Source: Branchiostoma floridae (Eukaryota > Chordata > Leptocardii > Amphioxiformes > Branchiostomatidae). Taken from it: a stretch of DNA of 64,000 nt. Below, one piece after another: positions 28,301-48,400 of the stretch; position 1 is the first letter of the stretch; each line of letters begins with the position of its first letter. The stretch is from contig NC_049986.1 of assembly GCF_000003815.2 (NCBI RefSeq), positions 14,063,957 to 14,127,956 of the forward strand. The letters are read 5' to 3'. The notes beneath the pieces are model-generated. The model was not told the DNA's origin and ran no database searches. It saw nothing but the letters and a program-made list of their open reading frames with translations. The translations under genes were made by a program, and so were the position numbers.

Positions 28301-31300
28301 GGCCCCTCCCTTCTAGGGGGCCGGCGGGTGTTTGGCGGGCTGCTATAAGCGAGATTTAATCAGGCTAACTCCGCCCTACCTTCCTGCCTGGTCTGGACAG
28401 CTGGTTTCCATGACGTCCCAGGACTCCTGTGTTACACTTGTGCAGAACCCGCGCTAGCTCTCTCCACACGTCCTGACTCAGGGAGTTCGCCCTGTACCCC
28501 AGCGCCTCGGGTAGCACACACGTCAGCTTCCCAAGTCTACAACCAAAACATAGGTACATGCGTTACATGTCAACACTCCACAGTATATTTACCTGTCCTC
28601 CATGGCAGTGTATTGTGTGTTTCCTCGTGTCACCACCATTACAACCATTACAATGTGTGTACATGTATATTGCATGGGTTCGATATGGCATCCGGTCTTT
28701 TGGGACACACAGCGTTTGTAGAGAGAGGAAGTACGCATGGTCCAGCGGCCATGATGAGGTACATGGAAATCAAGTGTCCCTCATAAGCCTAAACTGTGGT
28801 TACCGTATTCAAGTCTATTGTCATGTTATAAGTATCCTCAAAAATACATACGTGCGTACAATAAGCGACTACAAGTAGACGACCGTATTGTTGTATCAAG
28901 TTTGTATTCATCAAATCTAACAATGGTAGCTATTGCAAAAGGGCACGAGTGATTCAAAATGTTCTAAGTGCATTGCGAGTAGATGTTTGAACTTACTTCT
29001 GAACGTTGTATATCGGTTCCGTCACGGTGACGTTTGCATACAGGAGTTTATCCAGAATGCCGCGGGCTAGTGTGGTGTCGATATCCTCCAGTCGGTGGGA
29101 GTTAAACACTAGTTTCCACTGGAAAAAAGGAAGGAGAGTCAAAATCTAATACCCTATCGGTTTCAACTGGGTTTGTACGCATTTTCGTTTGTTATCTCGT
29201 GGCATAGAATTAGAATTAGAATAGTAACAAAATATCATATGGAAGACATACCGTAAGCCGAAAACATTTATCTGTTTTACTATCAATAGAAATGATGTAA
29301 GGTGCAACGTTAGTAATGCACCTGTTTATCACTCATAACTATGACAAATCGTTAAGTAGCCAGACGGATGGCATGGAACTTCAAAAGCTTTGTCGTATCT
29401 TTAAAAACAATTCACGTACTGTGTCGATGGTTATGTTGTCTACATCGTTCAGACTGATGTCACCAACAAACACTCCCAGTGAATTGATGACGTTCTCTTC
29501 AGTTGACCAGTTGCCTGCCTTGACTCGCTTGAAGTACCGAACAACGTTAGCTCGTACAGCACCGCTCAGTCTGGGCCGGATGTTCTGCAAGAGTTCTAGA
29601 CTACACGCAGAAAACAAGAGAACAGAGTCTTGAGTGTTCATTTTGCCATCATTTTGAGCACTGTGGGATGAATTTTTTATTTGAAAAAATTGTGAATGGA
29701 GTCCCACAATTGCTTTACTCAGTTCATGATGACGGTTCAAATGGGCCTGCGAACGCCGAACGGCAAACCAAAATTATCTCATATTTGTATGTAAAAGATA
29801 CCGTCTCGTTTTGTACATCACAAGTATATAAGTCCATGTGAGTATACGTAGTTTAGACAACGTTGGCCGTCTTGCGCAAAAAACTGTTAATGTTGAAATA
29901 CGTACTTTCTACGTGCAATTTCCCGGTACTTTTACACAATTTTTATCTATCTCTAGCCACGTCAAATCTTGAAACATTACCCAATGCCAAAATGTCCCAC
30001 TACCAAGTGTAGAGTGTTTCAATGTTGTTTTATTTCAATGAACATGCCATATGAACTTGAAGAGCCTACGTCCCACACTCACAGTTTGTCGGCGACCATG
30101 TCGGACTCCTTGACCTTGTTGACATGCCCCACAGTTATACCCGGCAGGTAAGGCGACAACTTCGGCAGGCTGTCCTGCCACGCCTCGTCTAGATCACCTG
30201 GAAACATACAATCAAAACACCATCAAATCAAAAACAGTGGCTCGCAATTTTTCCGTTGTTCAAAATGTATAGTTCTATATCACATTCAGTGCTTTAAAAG
30301 TACAGGGTACCAACTCGGAGAAAATCATAAATATGAAATTTATCGTATCAATGAAAATACTCCTCCTCGTGAATGACCAGATGGTAGTGCACGACATACA
30401 CGATACAGTGTCGCCCGACTGTCATCCCAAGAAGCTTAAGATGTTACAAAAAAATATACCTTGCATATGTTTCATCCCAATATTGAGAATGGCGTCCCTC
30501 AGTGGTGTTGATATGGGCAGTCCGTTGACGGGCCGACTGGGCAAGACCACGGACCGATCTGGCTGCTGGCTTTGTCCCTGCGATACAAGAATATATATGT
30601 TACAGTTAACAACGTCAATCTCTTAGAATTTCTAGAATCATTTGATGTAGCCACAAATGCTAGTCTCAGTGATTGCTCCTGAAGTCAATATCTCATCATT
30701 GTGTGTACAAGTATCCGGTTTCAAAGCGGCGGTATGACAGCCACTGTATTTAATATTAGATATACGCTCGTATCACCTATCTATAGCTAAACGGTCGATA
30801 TACGATAAAAGGCTGACAGATAACATCGCAACTGACTTGAAGAGTGAAACAGTACTCTTCGTATCAGACACTGACTACTTTAGAAAACTACTTTTAGTCC
30901 ACTTTTCTTCAGCAAGATTGAAAGAGAATGCTACTATTTTATTTTGGCTTACCACTGCTGTTGTGGAGGCGGCGATTTGAAGAATGTCGAAGAACTTGAC
31001 GAGGTCAATGTTCTCCAGGATATAAACAACTGACGGGACATCCCGGGCGATGTCTGCGGACGTCAGCAGGTGTCGGAGCGCAGGCGCACTGATAGCATTC
31101 AGCTTCGGTTGCTTTTGGTAAAAAGAAGAAAGAAGACAAAGTTTGATATCACTGATTATCTTTAGGCTACAAAAGTAAACACAAAATATCAGTGCTATCA
31201 AGAATAAAGTAGCTTATGAAAAATGATTTCTGAGTAAACATTTCTGCTCAATGTCATTCGTAGCCTTGGGAAAATGACAGCTCAGAGATGATATTCTACC

Positions 31301-34133
31301 GGTTTCGACTTTATTCGTCTTTCTCAAGAATGACAGAGATCGGACCACTCCTTTTTTATACCTTTTCTGTGCCTCCCTTGTGTAGGGCGCTCATTTCTGC
31401 TCAACGGCTATTTATCATAAAAGGCTCTTGTCATCAGTTCCACTCTCTTTGGTAGTTTTTGATCAGGTTGGACATCGTTGTGATTCGTGTTCGGCATTTT
31501 ACACAAAGTAGCATAGATACAAAGCTGCAGATCATATGGAGAACATTTATAATGGGATCATCATATTCACCTTTAACGCAGCTAGTACTCTAGCCTCCAC
31601 AGCAACAAGGTCATCTTCATTGAGTTCGTCACCGTTTAACCTGCACTGGAGGAACCTGTAGAACTTTGACCTCCAGTTGATAGTGTTGGCCCTGTGTGTG
31701 GAGGGTGTGTGTAAAAGTTGATAGAGAACGATTGTAGGTTTAGCAACTCCAGATTAGCAACATTTCCTTGAATGAAAGTTTAAGGATGGATGGACGGATG
31801 TGAAACATGAAAGCAAGTAAACGAAACAGAGAAATAATAATCGACTCACGCTCTCGCAACAGTTTGGTCGTCCAGACCTCTACCTGTAAAAAATTACCAA
31901 ACATCAGTACTGTTAAGAATAGTTGGTAGAAGAAGAATTAGTAGGTGACGTGACCTTACCCCCAGTGTGTTTGATATGATTCTGAAATAAATGAATGCTC
32001 CCGCCTTGTTAGGCAAGTCTGTAAATGCTATTACCAGGGGTGGGTTCAATTTTAACTGGGTTTGAGGAGTTCGTCAGTCGTAGAATTACGCGACCGTTGC
32101 CGTTGGCACCTTTTTTTACTCCAAAAACCCCTACACCAAAAGAAATGCGAACATAGGTAGGAACCCAATATAACGATATTAGAATGACTTACTGGTGAAG
32201 GACGAAGAAATCGCTGTAGGAATCCTCACTGTAGGAAGGACCACGGCCTGTTGGTTACCTGTGGAAAGTATAAGGAACATATAACGTTAGTTTCCCAAGC
32301 GCTATTTAAACATTTATTTGCTAACGCATGCAAGGTGGCTAATGCTGAAAGGAACAAGCAAATACATTAATGTTAACAGGTAAAATGCTTTGAGGTTTCA
32401 ATATATACTACTGTGACTTAGCTTCGTCTTTGGGGACAGTGGCATGTTTAAGGATAAGCAAGTTTTGTGACTAGTAAAATGTATTTTTTTAAGATAGTGA
32501 TAGCTCGGGTTGAGATTATTGCAACAGTTTCACATAGCCTGTTTCTATCAGTCTCGTAGTGAGAACATTCCGTCATTCGAGTGCTGACGAAGAAGTACTC
32601 TTTACAAGGAAGAAACGTTTATATTGCGGCCTCGGTGTGCACGGATCAGAAAGTTCGACTCAGACATCTGATCTTCTTTATCATGAACTAAAACCAAAAT
32701 GCCATTAACCTGCATACATCTATCTAACAAACTCAGTAGCATGCTAGCAGTCGTGGTCTTTTAACCCTTCTCAAATTTCCTTCGTTAATCGTCTTAATCT
32801 TGACTGAACTCCATTACGTACACATAACATTCCTCTCAATACGATCTTGCACGCCGTATTACAGCGCACTCATGTTTATACACTAGTGCCTATTGTTGTG
32901 GCTTGTTGGTTTGCGTAAGAGAAACACCAGTATAACGCGGTTACGAGAGGCGTCCATCCTTTGTACTGTCGGAAACTCTAGCCTTCCAAAAACACGTAGG
33001 AAACAATAGATTGACCCTAAAGATCGTTCTCGACGTTACCTGTTCGGGTTAGTTCACTATGTTGGGACATAAACACTCACTAGAACTACTGACGTCTCTT
33101 CTAAATGTACAGCTGAATATACAATTCGCTCTTTCGTTTTGGGTATTGATTTCTTTTTACTTCATGAAATATTCATACATCTGGTGCATCGGCACACACG
33201 GAACAACGCGACTGGTGCACCATAACAGGTGTCTATTTTTATCCACACAATAACAGGATTTAAAGGTACAGGTAATGTGGAAGCGCACAGTTAGGAGTCA
33301 ATATGGTCGTGTATGCCACAGTATGTGTCGGTGATATATAGAGAGTGGCTGTTTTATTCTAACAGTGAGGCACAGCGACCGAAACTTGTGAGGCGATATA
33401 CCTGAGTGGGTTTAGCCCCGAGGCCAGTAACGGCTGAGCACAAGGAAACGCGGACAGTAAACACAGACGATCTATGCACACCAGGACACGCCGAGAAACT
33501 CCCTGGCACGCAGGAAATTCTCCATTTGCGATGGCGTAGAAAATGTGGGGCAGGGGCGTCCATGTATATAGGTGTACTGCCGTTTCTTTTGTTGTCGGAT
33601 TTTTAAGCAGTTCGGAAACGCCCCCTGCTGATTTAGATAACAATAACTTGTTTATCGTGCCTAGCGTCTCGCTGTATTACATGTACCTGTCTGGAATTTC
33701 AGAAACGAAAGGGGGGAAGATATAGCGATCTTAAGAAACTCCAAACGGACTTAAGGCTCCTAAAGCTAGATACACGAGCACTGCATTGTATACAACACAA
33801 CAGCGTAGCCAGCCCATTACAGGATGACCCCCACCCATTACTGTCTGTACTGGTAATCTGGATACGCTTCGTCAGGAACTAAGAAGAAACTACAATAGTC
33901 AATACTTCTTTCAGCGTAAGTATAATCCGATAACACTTAGGACGTGTATCCTTAAGTATGTCTTCCACGAACGATATGATCAAACAGTACTGTGTGGATA
34001 TCGTACACGCATATACGGGACGTTATCATGTTACCTGTATCCACAAGTCATCAAGGTCAACATTTCACTTACTTATGACGACTTGAAACAGGATCAAGGT
34101 GAAGATATGAGGAATCCTTCCCGTTGGCGCCAT
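19357..34133 (-). CDS. Otoancorin/stereocilin/mesothelin-superfamily protein, probably GPI-anchored
   Basis: I joined 28 exons, all in phase, into about 1188 residues (human otoancorin is of similar length). Exons, 5' to 3' on the minus strand: 34073-34133, 32193-32258, 31850-31883, 31571-31691, 30953-31111, 30460-30577, 30083-30197, 29420-29600, 28997-29118, 28380-28536, 27745-27927, 27219-27257, 26923-27090, 26418-26558, 25920-25978, 25524-25644, 25219-25337, 24775-24904, 23987-24183, 23493-23583, 22916-23105, 22235-22428, 21656-21814, 21262-21404, 20701-20840, 20228-20325, 19708-19846, 19357-19478. The start gives a signal peptide (HIFTLILFQVVI). The body is repeated helical blocks of the type LSxxQLxxL (ALTERQLIGLGNFLCGMT, TFSPGDLAALNYGNIDSVYG), the pattern of this superfamily. 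The C-terminus is hydrophobic (YLLLLCITIMVVLM), as before GPI attachment. Family members sit at epithelial surfaces and hold apical extracellular matrix; the role here is inferred. Exact family membership is by pattern only. Confidence 0.75.
22101..22800. repeat. Two related ~100-bp intronic repeats (22101-22200, 22702-22800)
   Basis: The two segments share long near-identical runs (CTGTCCTTGGTGCTGAA, GCCATC, TTTGAATACAGTCC, TTTTCAGCTTC). A third, shorter copy lies at about 28050-28090. On the minus strand all three read DG(T/M)FSTK in one frame, which suggests descent from a coding or mobile sequence. None has splice support as an exon of this gene. Confidence 0.6.
31239..31404. mobile_element. 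140-bp retroelement-like insertion with 13-bp target duplication
   Basis: CATTTCTGCTCAA occurs at 31239-31251 and again at 31392-31404, flanking exactly 140 bp in an intron of the otoancorin-like gene. The minus strand of the insert contains GAGAAAGACGAATAAAGTCG followed by AAACC, a short stem flanked like the core of hammerhead motifs carried by Penelope-like elements. Family assignment is an inference; the flanking repeat is seen directly. Confidence 0.5.
32259..34072. other. First intron of the otoancorin-like gene
   Basis: At 1.8 kb this is the longest intron of the gene. I find no further exon, and only short unsupported frames. A TGCTGACGAAGAAG motif near 32582 followed by GAAACG resembles retroelement linker sequence but lacks a convincing stem. 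Confidence 0.5.
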
Positions 34134-35699
34134 GCTGAGGATCTGCCGTCGAAGATTCCTTTGGACTCTTTAAGACGTGGTGGGGGTACTTAATGACAGC
34201 AAACCGGTGATCACACGAGAGTTACCTGTCCAGGTGACACACTACCAAGAAATATGGTTGTCTCTGTGAGAGGGGTCATTATGACGTAGTTTTCCCCGGG
34301 GGGCGCAGACAGTGAGTGGAAGGGCGGGTGTGTGGGCGTGCCAGGTACTGCCGCATCCCCGGTGTTGTTGTTGTGGTCTGTGCAGTAATCACAGGTGAAG
34401 TCACCCATAAACCGGTTAGGTGGGTGCGGGGACACCTCTGACCCGTGACAAGAGACCCGTCCCGTACAGGTAAGCTGATGGGCTGAGTGCGCTGTCTCAC
34501 GCAAGCTTTAGATTATGTACACAAAAGTGTATAGAGCAAGAAAGAAACTTAGCGTGCGTGTACGGGACCTGTGGTTTTAGCAACTTATGTGGTGTATCTA
34601 TTAGCTATGGTAGTCTGGAGTCTTGGAAATTGACTTTAGCAATCTTTCTCGTCTATGATCAAATGCGTAAAGGAGCTGACTACCGCGGTTTTCGATTCAG
34701 CTTCAGAAATACGTAATAACCCTTTATTAAGTTTCTTTTTGACAGGGTAAAACCCTAAGTAGGCCAGGAACTTTACTCACATTTTTACTCCGATCTTGAC
34801 TCGAAAAATTGCTTTTTAAGTTTTTGTAGCTTTAAGCTCTGCGCTTCAAGTCGGTAGTTCAGAATTTATAGAGAGACACACGAAAAATTCTTACAAAGGT
34901 GAAACTTTCAACTGTAGACGATTAATAATCAAGCCATATAGTTTCACACAAAACGTTAACGTTACCCGTTATCTCTGTATCTTTGTTATGTTTTTACGAA
35001 CCTTACATGTACCTCATTCATATTATCAATAAAGTGTGGCCTGCAGGCCGATTTGGGTTTCTCATAAATAAACAAAGTTCAACAAAAAACAAACTCAATG
35101 AAACCATTGACATCTTGTTAACGTTTGAAAAGTAAGTGTATTCAACCACTCGTTCAATCAAATCACCATGCACTTTTGTATATTGTATCAACCACATTGC
35201 GGTTATATTTATTTAAGTATCATTCTTTTAAGTAGTACACATTTAACGACAATTATCTTCTGGTTAATGTTTCTAACTCATGTCACCAATACTTTTTAAA
35301 TCCCCAAAATCTACAACGTTCTCTATTTCGTTTGCTGTTTCTGTCAATGTTATGACAAGTTTTTAAATATATTGCTTTCATCAGATTGCAACAATATCAT
35401 TACCAAAACCGATAGAACCCATCTTGACAGATATGTGAATATAGTACCCTAGATTTGTGCTATGTGCGTTTCTACGTCTAGATACAGCAAAGCTCAACTA
35501 CCAATCGCAAATTTAATCTTACATTGTGTTGATACATCTGTGTCCGGGGGACTACCAGTGTCTAAAGCAACTCGACTGAGTTTCTGACTGCAAATACTAA
35601 GTACTAAGACGATGTCTGAGAATCACTGATCATCAAGGCAAAAGCAGTGAAACAAACAAACAAGACAGATGAAGGCAACAGAGGTTTGACGTTGTTCCT
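34134..35699. other. Intergenic: promoter side of the otoancorin-like gene and 3' side of CMAS
   Basis: Both flanking genes are on the minus strand. The CMAS 3' UTR probably runs to a minus-strand AATAAA at 35218-35223. The CpG-bearing sequence at 34200-34500 upstream of the otoancorin-like start codon may hold its promoter. No further gene is recognisable. Confidence 0.5.
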
Positions 35700-43440
<7,741 letters not shown>

Positions 43441-43449
43441 TGACAATTT

Positions 43450-43659
43450 TTATTGTCTCACGTGGTATGCAAGAACAATCAATGAAACATTTAACATCAA
43501 AGACAATTCATACAGCATAGCAGCATTCAACTTTGGCCTTGTGCTATACTTACACATCTCTAAGACTTCAGCCACAATGTAGTGGCGAATAACATCCATG
43601 ATGTAACTGGAGAGATGGCATGGATGTGTGAACTCTACTATCTTGAAGTTAGCCACCAT
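43450..43659 (-). CDS. Small open frame of unknown function (69 codons)
   Basis: An ATG-started frame (begins MVANFKIVEFTHPCHLSSYI) whose stop overlaps a minus-strand AATAAA. A GTAAGT donor-like site sits after ...EVLEM, so its first part could instead be a coding exon. It may simply be part of the long GPX4 3' UTR. I do not recognise the sequence. Confidence 0.25.
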   Translation of the reverse strand: MVANFKIVEFTHPCHLSSYIMDVIRHYIVAEVLEMCKYSTRPKLNAAMLYELSLMLNVSLIVLAYHVRQ

Positions 43660-43880
43660 TTCTTACTGCTAGTCTAGCATTAGGAAATGGTGAGCGGCTT
43701 CAATATACCTTATGAAAGGTAGAGAAAGCGATGATTTTAACAGCCTTAATGCTTTTGTCTTGTCACTTCATATTATGGAACTTACATCTTGAAACTGGAC
43801 AAATCTCAAAAAGATTAACATATGTAACATTAATGTTACATGGAAGTCCAGAATGTTACAAGTCAAATATCATGACGGTA

Positions 43881-44242
43881 CAGGGCTCGAAATACTGGGT
43901 GCATGTGCACCCAGGTGCACCCAAAATTTGAACTATGCACCCAATTTTTTTCAGTGGGTGCACAGGGTGCACCCAAATATTTTCTCAGGTTTATGTATGG
44001 AAAGATATCAAGTATACTAGTATACATCATATTCTTGACATCTAAGTGTTAGAAAGATAATAAAAATGACTGTCATGTTACTTGTTTAAGAATTTGATAG
44101 CTTGTAACTAAGTTTTGTTACTAGGCTTTTTGTACATTCTACTTAAAATTTAAGTGGTGCACCCAAAAATTTTTTGGCGCACCCAATTTTTTAAGCTGGG
44201 TGCACCAGTGCACCTAATCCAAAAAATGAATTTCGAGCCCTG
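43881..44242. mobile_element. MITE-like element with 13-bp inverted ends and 5-bp target duplication
   Basis: CAGGGCTCGAAAT (43881-43893) and its reverse complement (44230-44242) bound 362 bp rich in GGTGCACCC palindromes. CGGTA is found directly outside both ends. The CAGGG end resembles hAT elements, but those usually duplicate 8 bp, so the family is open. It lies downstream of the GPX4 stop, possibly in the 3' UTR. Confidence 0.75.
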
Positions 44243-45299
44243 CGGTAACATAATGCCTGTGTCATGGTGAAGGCTGGATGGAAAGAAGCTAATGATGGTT
44301 CACAGTAAGAATGGCTAGAACTGTTCTGAGCTTGCCACATGGTCAACAATGGTAGAATAGTGTTATAATGATCTTACATTACCAGTTATCAACAACATAC
44401 GAGGATGACTGTGGCACAGTGGAGAAACATTTCTTATTGCTAATAGTAAATGCTAAGTGCACAATGTCTGAAAAGACAAAGTTTGGCATATCTTCTTATC
44501 ATATGTTAGTTAAATTAATAATACTGCATTGTATGTATTTCCAATTCTCTTTTAGTCTACAATGTATTGGAAATTGTGCCTTCTGACAGATGTGTATTGG
44601 GGAAAATCATCACAGTTAAAAGCATTAGCAAAAATCACACTTTCAGGATCATTCTGTTGTCAAGTTACAGTCTTTTCATGTCTATAATAACTGATGTTAT
44701 GTCATAACAAACATAGCCATATGTTTTTTTCAAACATTAAAAAAGAACATAATAACCCAGCCTGTAGTTCTTTGGCAAACATAATATTGATGATGCAACC
44801 TTAGATACTATATTTCCTTTTGTTACAAGAGATACAAACAAAAGAAACAGAATATTTCTGACCTGGGTGACAGAATCAAAGCCAAATATAACATTTTGTT
44901 ATATTGGCATGACTATGAATGGACAAATATCTCAGAAATGCTGGATGGTTGTATTTTTTACATTGATAATGTCCTTAATTCTAACTAAATTTGGCAAAAC
45001 TATGACAAATGATCAAGTAAAAAGTGATCCTTTGTTGATAGTCTAAGAATTATATTCAAGACATATAACAACTTACCTATAATAACACTAAAATCTGTTT
45101 CCTTCTAACTTATCCTTTCTATGCCACCTTCGATAATGAAATTTAATTTATGTAAATTTCGTGTATAATGAACTGTTGCTGCAACCGCTCACTATAAATA
45201 ATAACTGGTTGTAAAACAATGTTGTGTTACTTGATGGGTGATGATGTCATGTGCACATGAAACATGTTGCCAGGCAACTAGAAACGCTATGCAGAATGT

Positions 45300-45376
45300 G
45301 GTTCTCAGCAGGTTCCATCCAGCAATGCCCCCCCACTGGTGGGTTTCTGAGCACTGCCTTCATCAAACTGACTACC
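45300..45376 (-). promoter_or_regulatory. SECIS element of the GPX4 mRNA
   Basis: Starting about 55 bases past the stop codon, the minus strand has the quartet ATGA (45360-45363), a helix (AGGCAGTGCTC pairing with GGGCATTGCT), an apical AGAAACC, a small extra stem CCCAC/GTGGG, and GGAT (45317-45320) as the other half of the quartet. Spacing and the AAACC...GTGGGG apex resemble known GPX4 SECIS elements. It would recruit the selenocysteine machinery to decode the in-frame TGA. Confidence 0.85.
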
Positions 45377-45430
45377 GCACACTGCACAGCGTCTCTGTTG
45401 CCATGGGAACGGTTCATCTGGACACGACGT

Positions 45431-48400
45431 CTACCAGTAGGGCTCGAAATCCTTCTCAATCTCCTGTAAAAGGAAGAAAAATATTTCAGTCTGAGATCCA
45501 GCCTCCTTTGGCTGACAGTAGGCAGAAGAGTAGCAGTTGGAGCAGACACAAACTAAAGAAGCCTGAATACCAGGCTGATAATTACTAAGACCCACAGGCA
45601 TGCATGTAATATAACATGAATCTCTACAGTTAAATGTGTAAAAAAAATGTACTATGATTAGCATGAACAACAAACCTAGTGCCAAAATATTACCCTTGAT
45701 AAAACTGATGTGCCCATAGAGTAGAAACAAATGTATAAAGACAACACTAAATACTACAAGTATATGCATATCTATATAAGAGCTAGCATTCTAAATAAAT
45801 CATCCTTATGCCATGATCGTATTGCAGAGAGTCAAGAATGGTTCAAAAGATATCTGTACTTAAGCGAGACTACAATATCATTTGTAGTGCATGAAGGCAT
45901 TATAATAAATCTCACCAAGGGTTTGACATTCGGCCCATAGCGCTTCACAGGTTGGCCCTCCTTGTTGATCAGGAACTGCAAATGTAAACAACAACAAAAA
46001 ATCAAACACTACAGGTAGGAAAATACTAGTACCACCAAAACAAATTTCTCCTCTGCCACTCATATTTTTCCCATGTAGTTCATCAATGAGTAACTTCCTG
46101 GTCCATGTACTTTCATTTCAGTTTGTAATCTGTGGTAAAATAGGAGGCTTCTGTGAAGATTTCAAGGTAATTTGCGGCTGCTACACTAGGGGAAAGGGTA
46201 TCGGATGTAGCCATATTCGAGCAGGGATATTTGCGTATTTGTAACAAATGCTAGCGAATGCAAACGGATTCGAGTTGGATCCCTAAAATATCCGAAATTT
46301 GGATTTTTGGGATCCGGAATGAAAAGACTGAAACATATCCCAAAATGGGATTTTCCACGGATGCGAAGTCGTTTTTTTGGGGGGATTTCTTTGAATACCT
46401 GGAATGATCGGATCGCAAAGAATCCCCAAACGGTATTTCCCTCGGATGCGAAGTCGTTTTTAAAGGATTTCTTCGAATACCTGGAATGAACGGGTCCCAA
46501 AACGGCCTTTGCCGCGGATGCAAAGTCGTTTTTATAGGATTTTCCTCGTATATTTGTCATGGTCGGATCCTAAGAAATCCCAATGCGGCATTTGCCGCGG
46601 ATGCGAAGTCGTTTTTTTAGGGATTTCTTCGTATGATCAGATCATAAAGAATCCAAAACGGGATTTTCTGCAGATACAAAGTCACTTTAATGAATTTTCC
46701 GCACATTTGACAAATCACAATATCATGTGTGCCCAATTACTTTCTTATAAAAGGATAACACGATTTGAAATAGAAAAGAATGCACATAATAATCTTATTC
46801 TAAACCAGTCCTGAGAAGAACTAAACGACGTAATGTCATCGAGGCCGAATCCTGTCTGCCACATGATATGTATACAGATACAATATTGCAACAAGAATGG
46901 GTTATACCAGGTATGTACAGAGTCCCTGTTATCTAATTATGTTAAGGTAAAGTTGAATCCTTTAACCGCCAATATCACATGACTTCTTATACTTCCAAAT
47001 AGAATATAGGATCAAACGTGAATACAATTTGACTTTTATGTAAAGCTGACATGGGAGTCTGTGGCTAATCTTGCTTCTACGAATATCTGTTTCTATTACA
47101 AATCAAAGTCTTCGCGATGTCCAACTCTAAGGAATTTCCACATCCGGCTACAGGATACAGATAGTGAATCCAGCTTGTAAAGTACAACTAACATGACTTA
47201 TAGTATCAGTATGTACAGCTTCTCGCAACAGCACAAAGTCTCCTTTCTACTAGTGACAGTGCTTCGCTACTTTTCAGGCTAGTTACGCCCTGATCCCTCC
47301 CAGCTCAATTCCTTCTGTGCCCTTCCTGTAGTCCAGTGTTCTCCCAGCTGTTGACACGGCCGGAGAATGTCGACCCGCCTTCTGAAAAAGAGAACTTAGA
47401 ATAATCCTATCAAATTTTGAGATAGCTAAAGCATCCATGTTTGATGGATGCGTCCGTCAAAGTAATTAGGATGTATATGAAAAGAAATGGTGAATGGCTT
47501 GTTCTACAACAGGAACAAATGCATCTGATTGCAGTGTGGTATCGCCATTATCACCGTTACATTCCGCATTATCATACCAAAAAAAGTCCCCCGGGAGGGC
47601 GCGGCAGAAACAGTCTACTGAGTCTAGCGTTGCATAATTAGTGACAAGGTGTGATCTGCTTCTCCGGTCGGACTTTGCATTGTGTACGAGACGTCGCATA
47701 TAAACAAACACGTAAACACCGTTGGAACAGAATGTTCCTATGCGAATAAATACCAGGCTTGAGACAAACATATGTGTATACAAGTACTGTTTTGATGATG
47801 ATTCAAATTGTTCCCAAATAAGTCAACGGTTACTCAGCAAGTATCATGCTTGTGACTTGTGTTTTCTAAGGCTCCGTTATGTCGTTTTCTGATAAGTTTC
47901 TGTTCAGCCCAAGCATACCAAAAGCGCTACTAACTACTAGCCAACAAGGAATGTAGTCACAAAGACGAATTCAAAGCGGGTATTGTTTGGAAACAATCAT
48001 TGTATAAAACATACCTCGCCGTGAGACCCGCAGGACAGTGATGTAAAATAGCTCCAGGACTCCGAACTACAAAACAGGGCTGGCTGTTTCAGTCCCTCGA
48101 TCGCCGTANNNNNNNNNNNNNNNNNNNNNNNNNNNNNNNNNNNNNNNNNNNNNNNNNNNNNNNNNNNNNNNNNNNNNNNNNNNNNNNNNNNNNNNNNNNN
48201 NNNNNNNNATCTGCAGCTATATACATGTTTTGTAAGCCGTAAAATGCCGCTTCAATACAACACATCAGCTTTGCAGGCATGCGGTGTGGCAGCAACTGGC
48301 TACTTCACTGAACAACCTGTCACACCAAAGTCATGACATCAGTTTCCTTACCTTGCTAAAGTTCCACTTGATGGCACTGCAGGGGACAAAAACAATTAGA

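Noticed and set aside
29416-29419. Donor GTGAAT at 29415 for the otoancorin-like exon 8
   Set aside because: It puts the next exon in a frame with an early stop; the GTACGT donor four bases upstream keeps the frame open.
32582-32620. Hammerhead ribozyme near CTGACGA...GAAACG
   Set aside because: The two core words are present but no plausible stem II pairs between them.
34211-34504. 97-codon minus-strand frame upstream of the otoancorin-like start
   Set aside because: No homology, no splice link to the gene; more likely promoter or 5' UTR sequence.
46180-46690. CRISPR-like array
   Set aside because: Units and spacers are irregular and similar to each other, and the genome is eukaryotic; it is a minisatellite.
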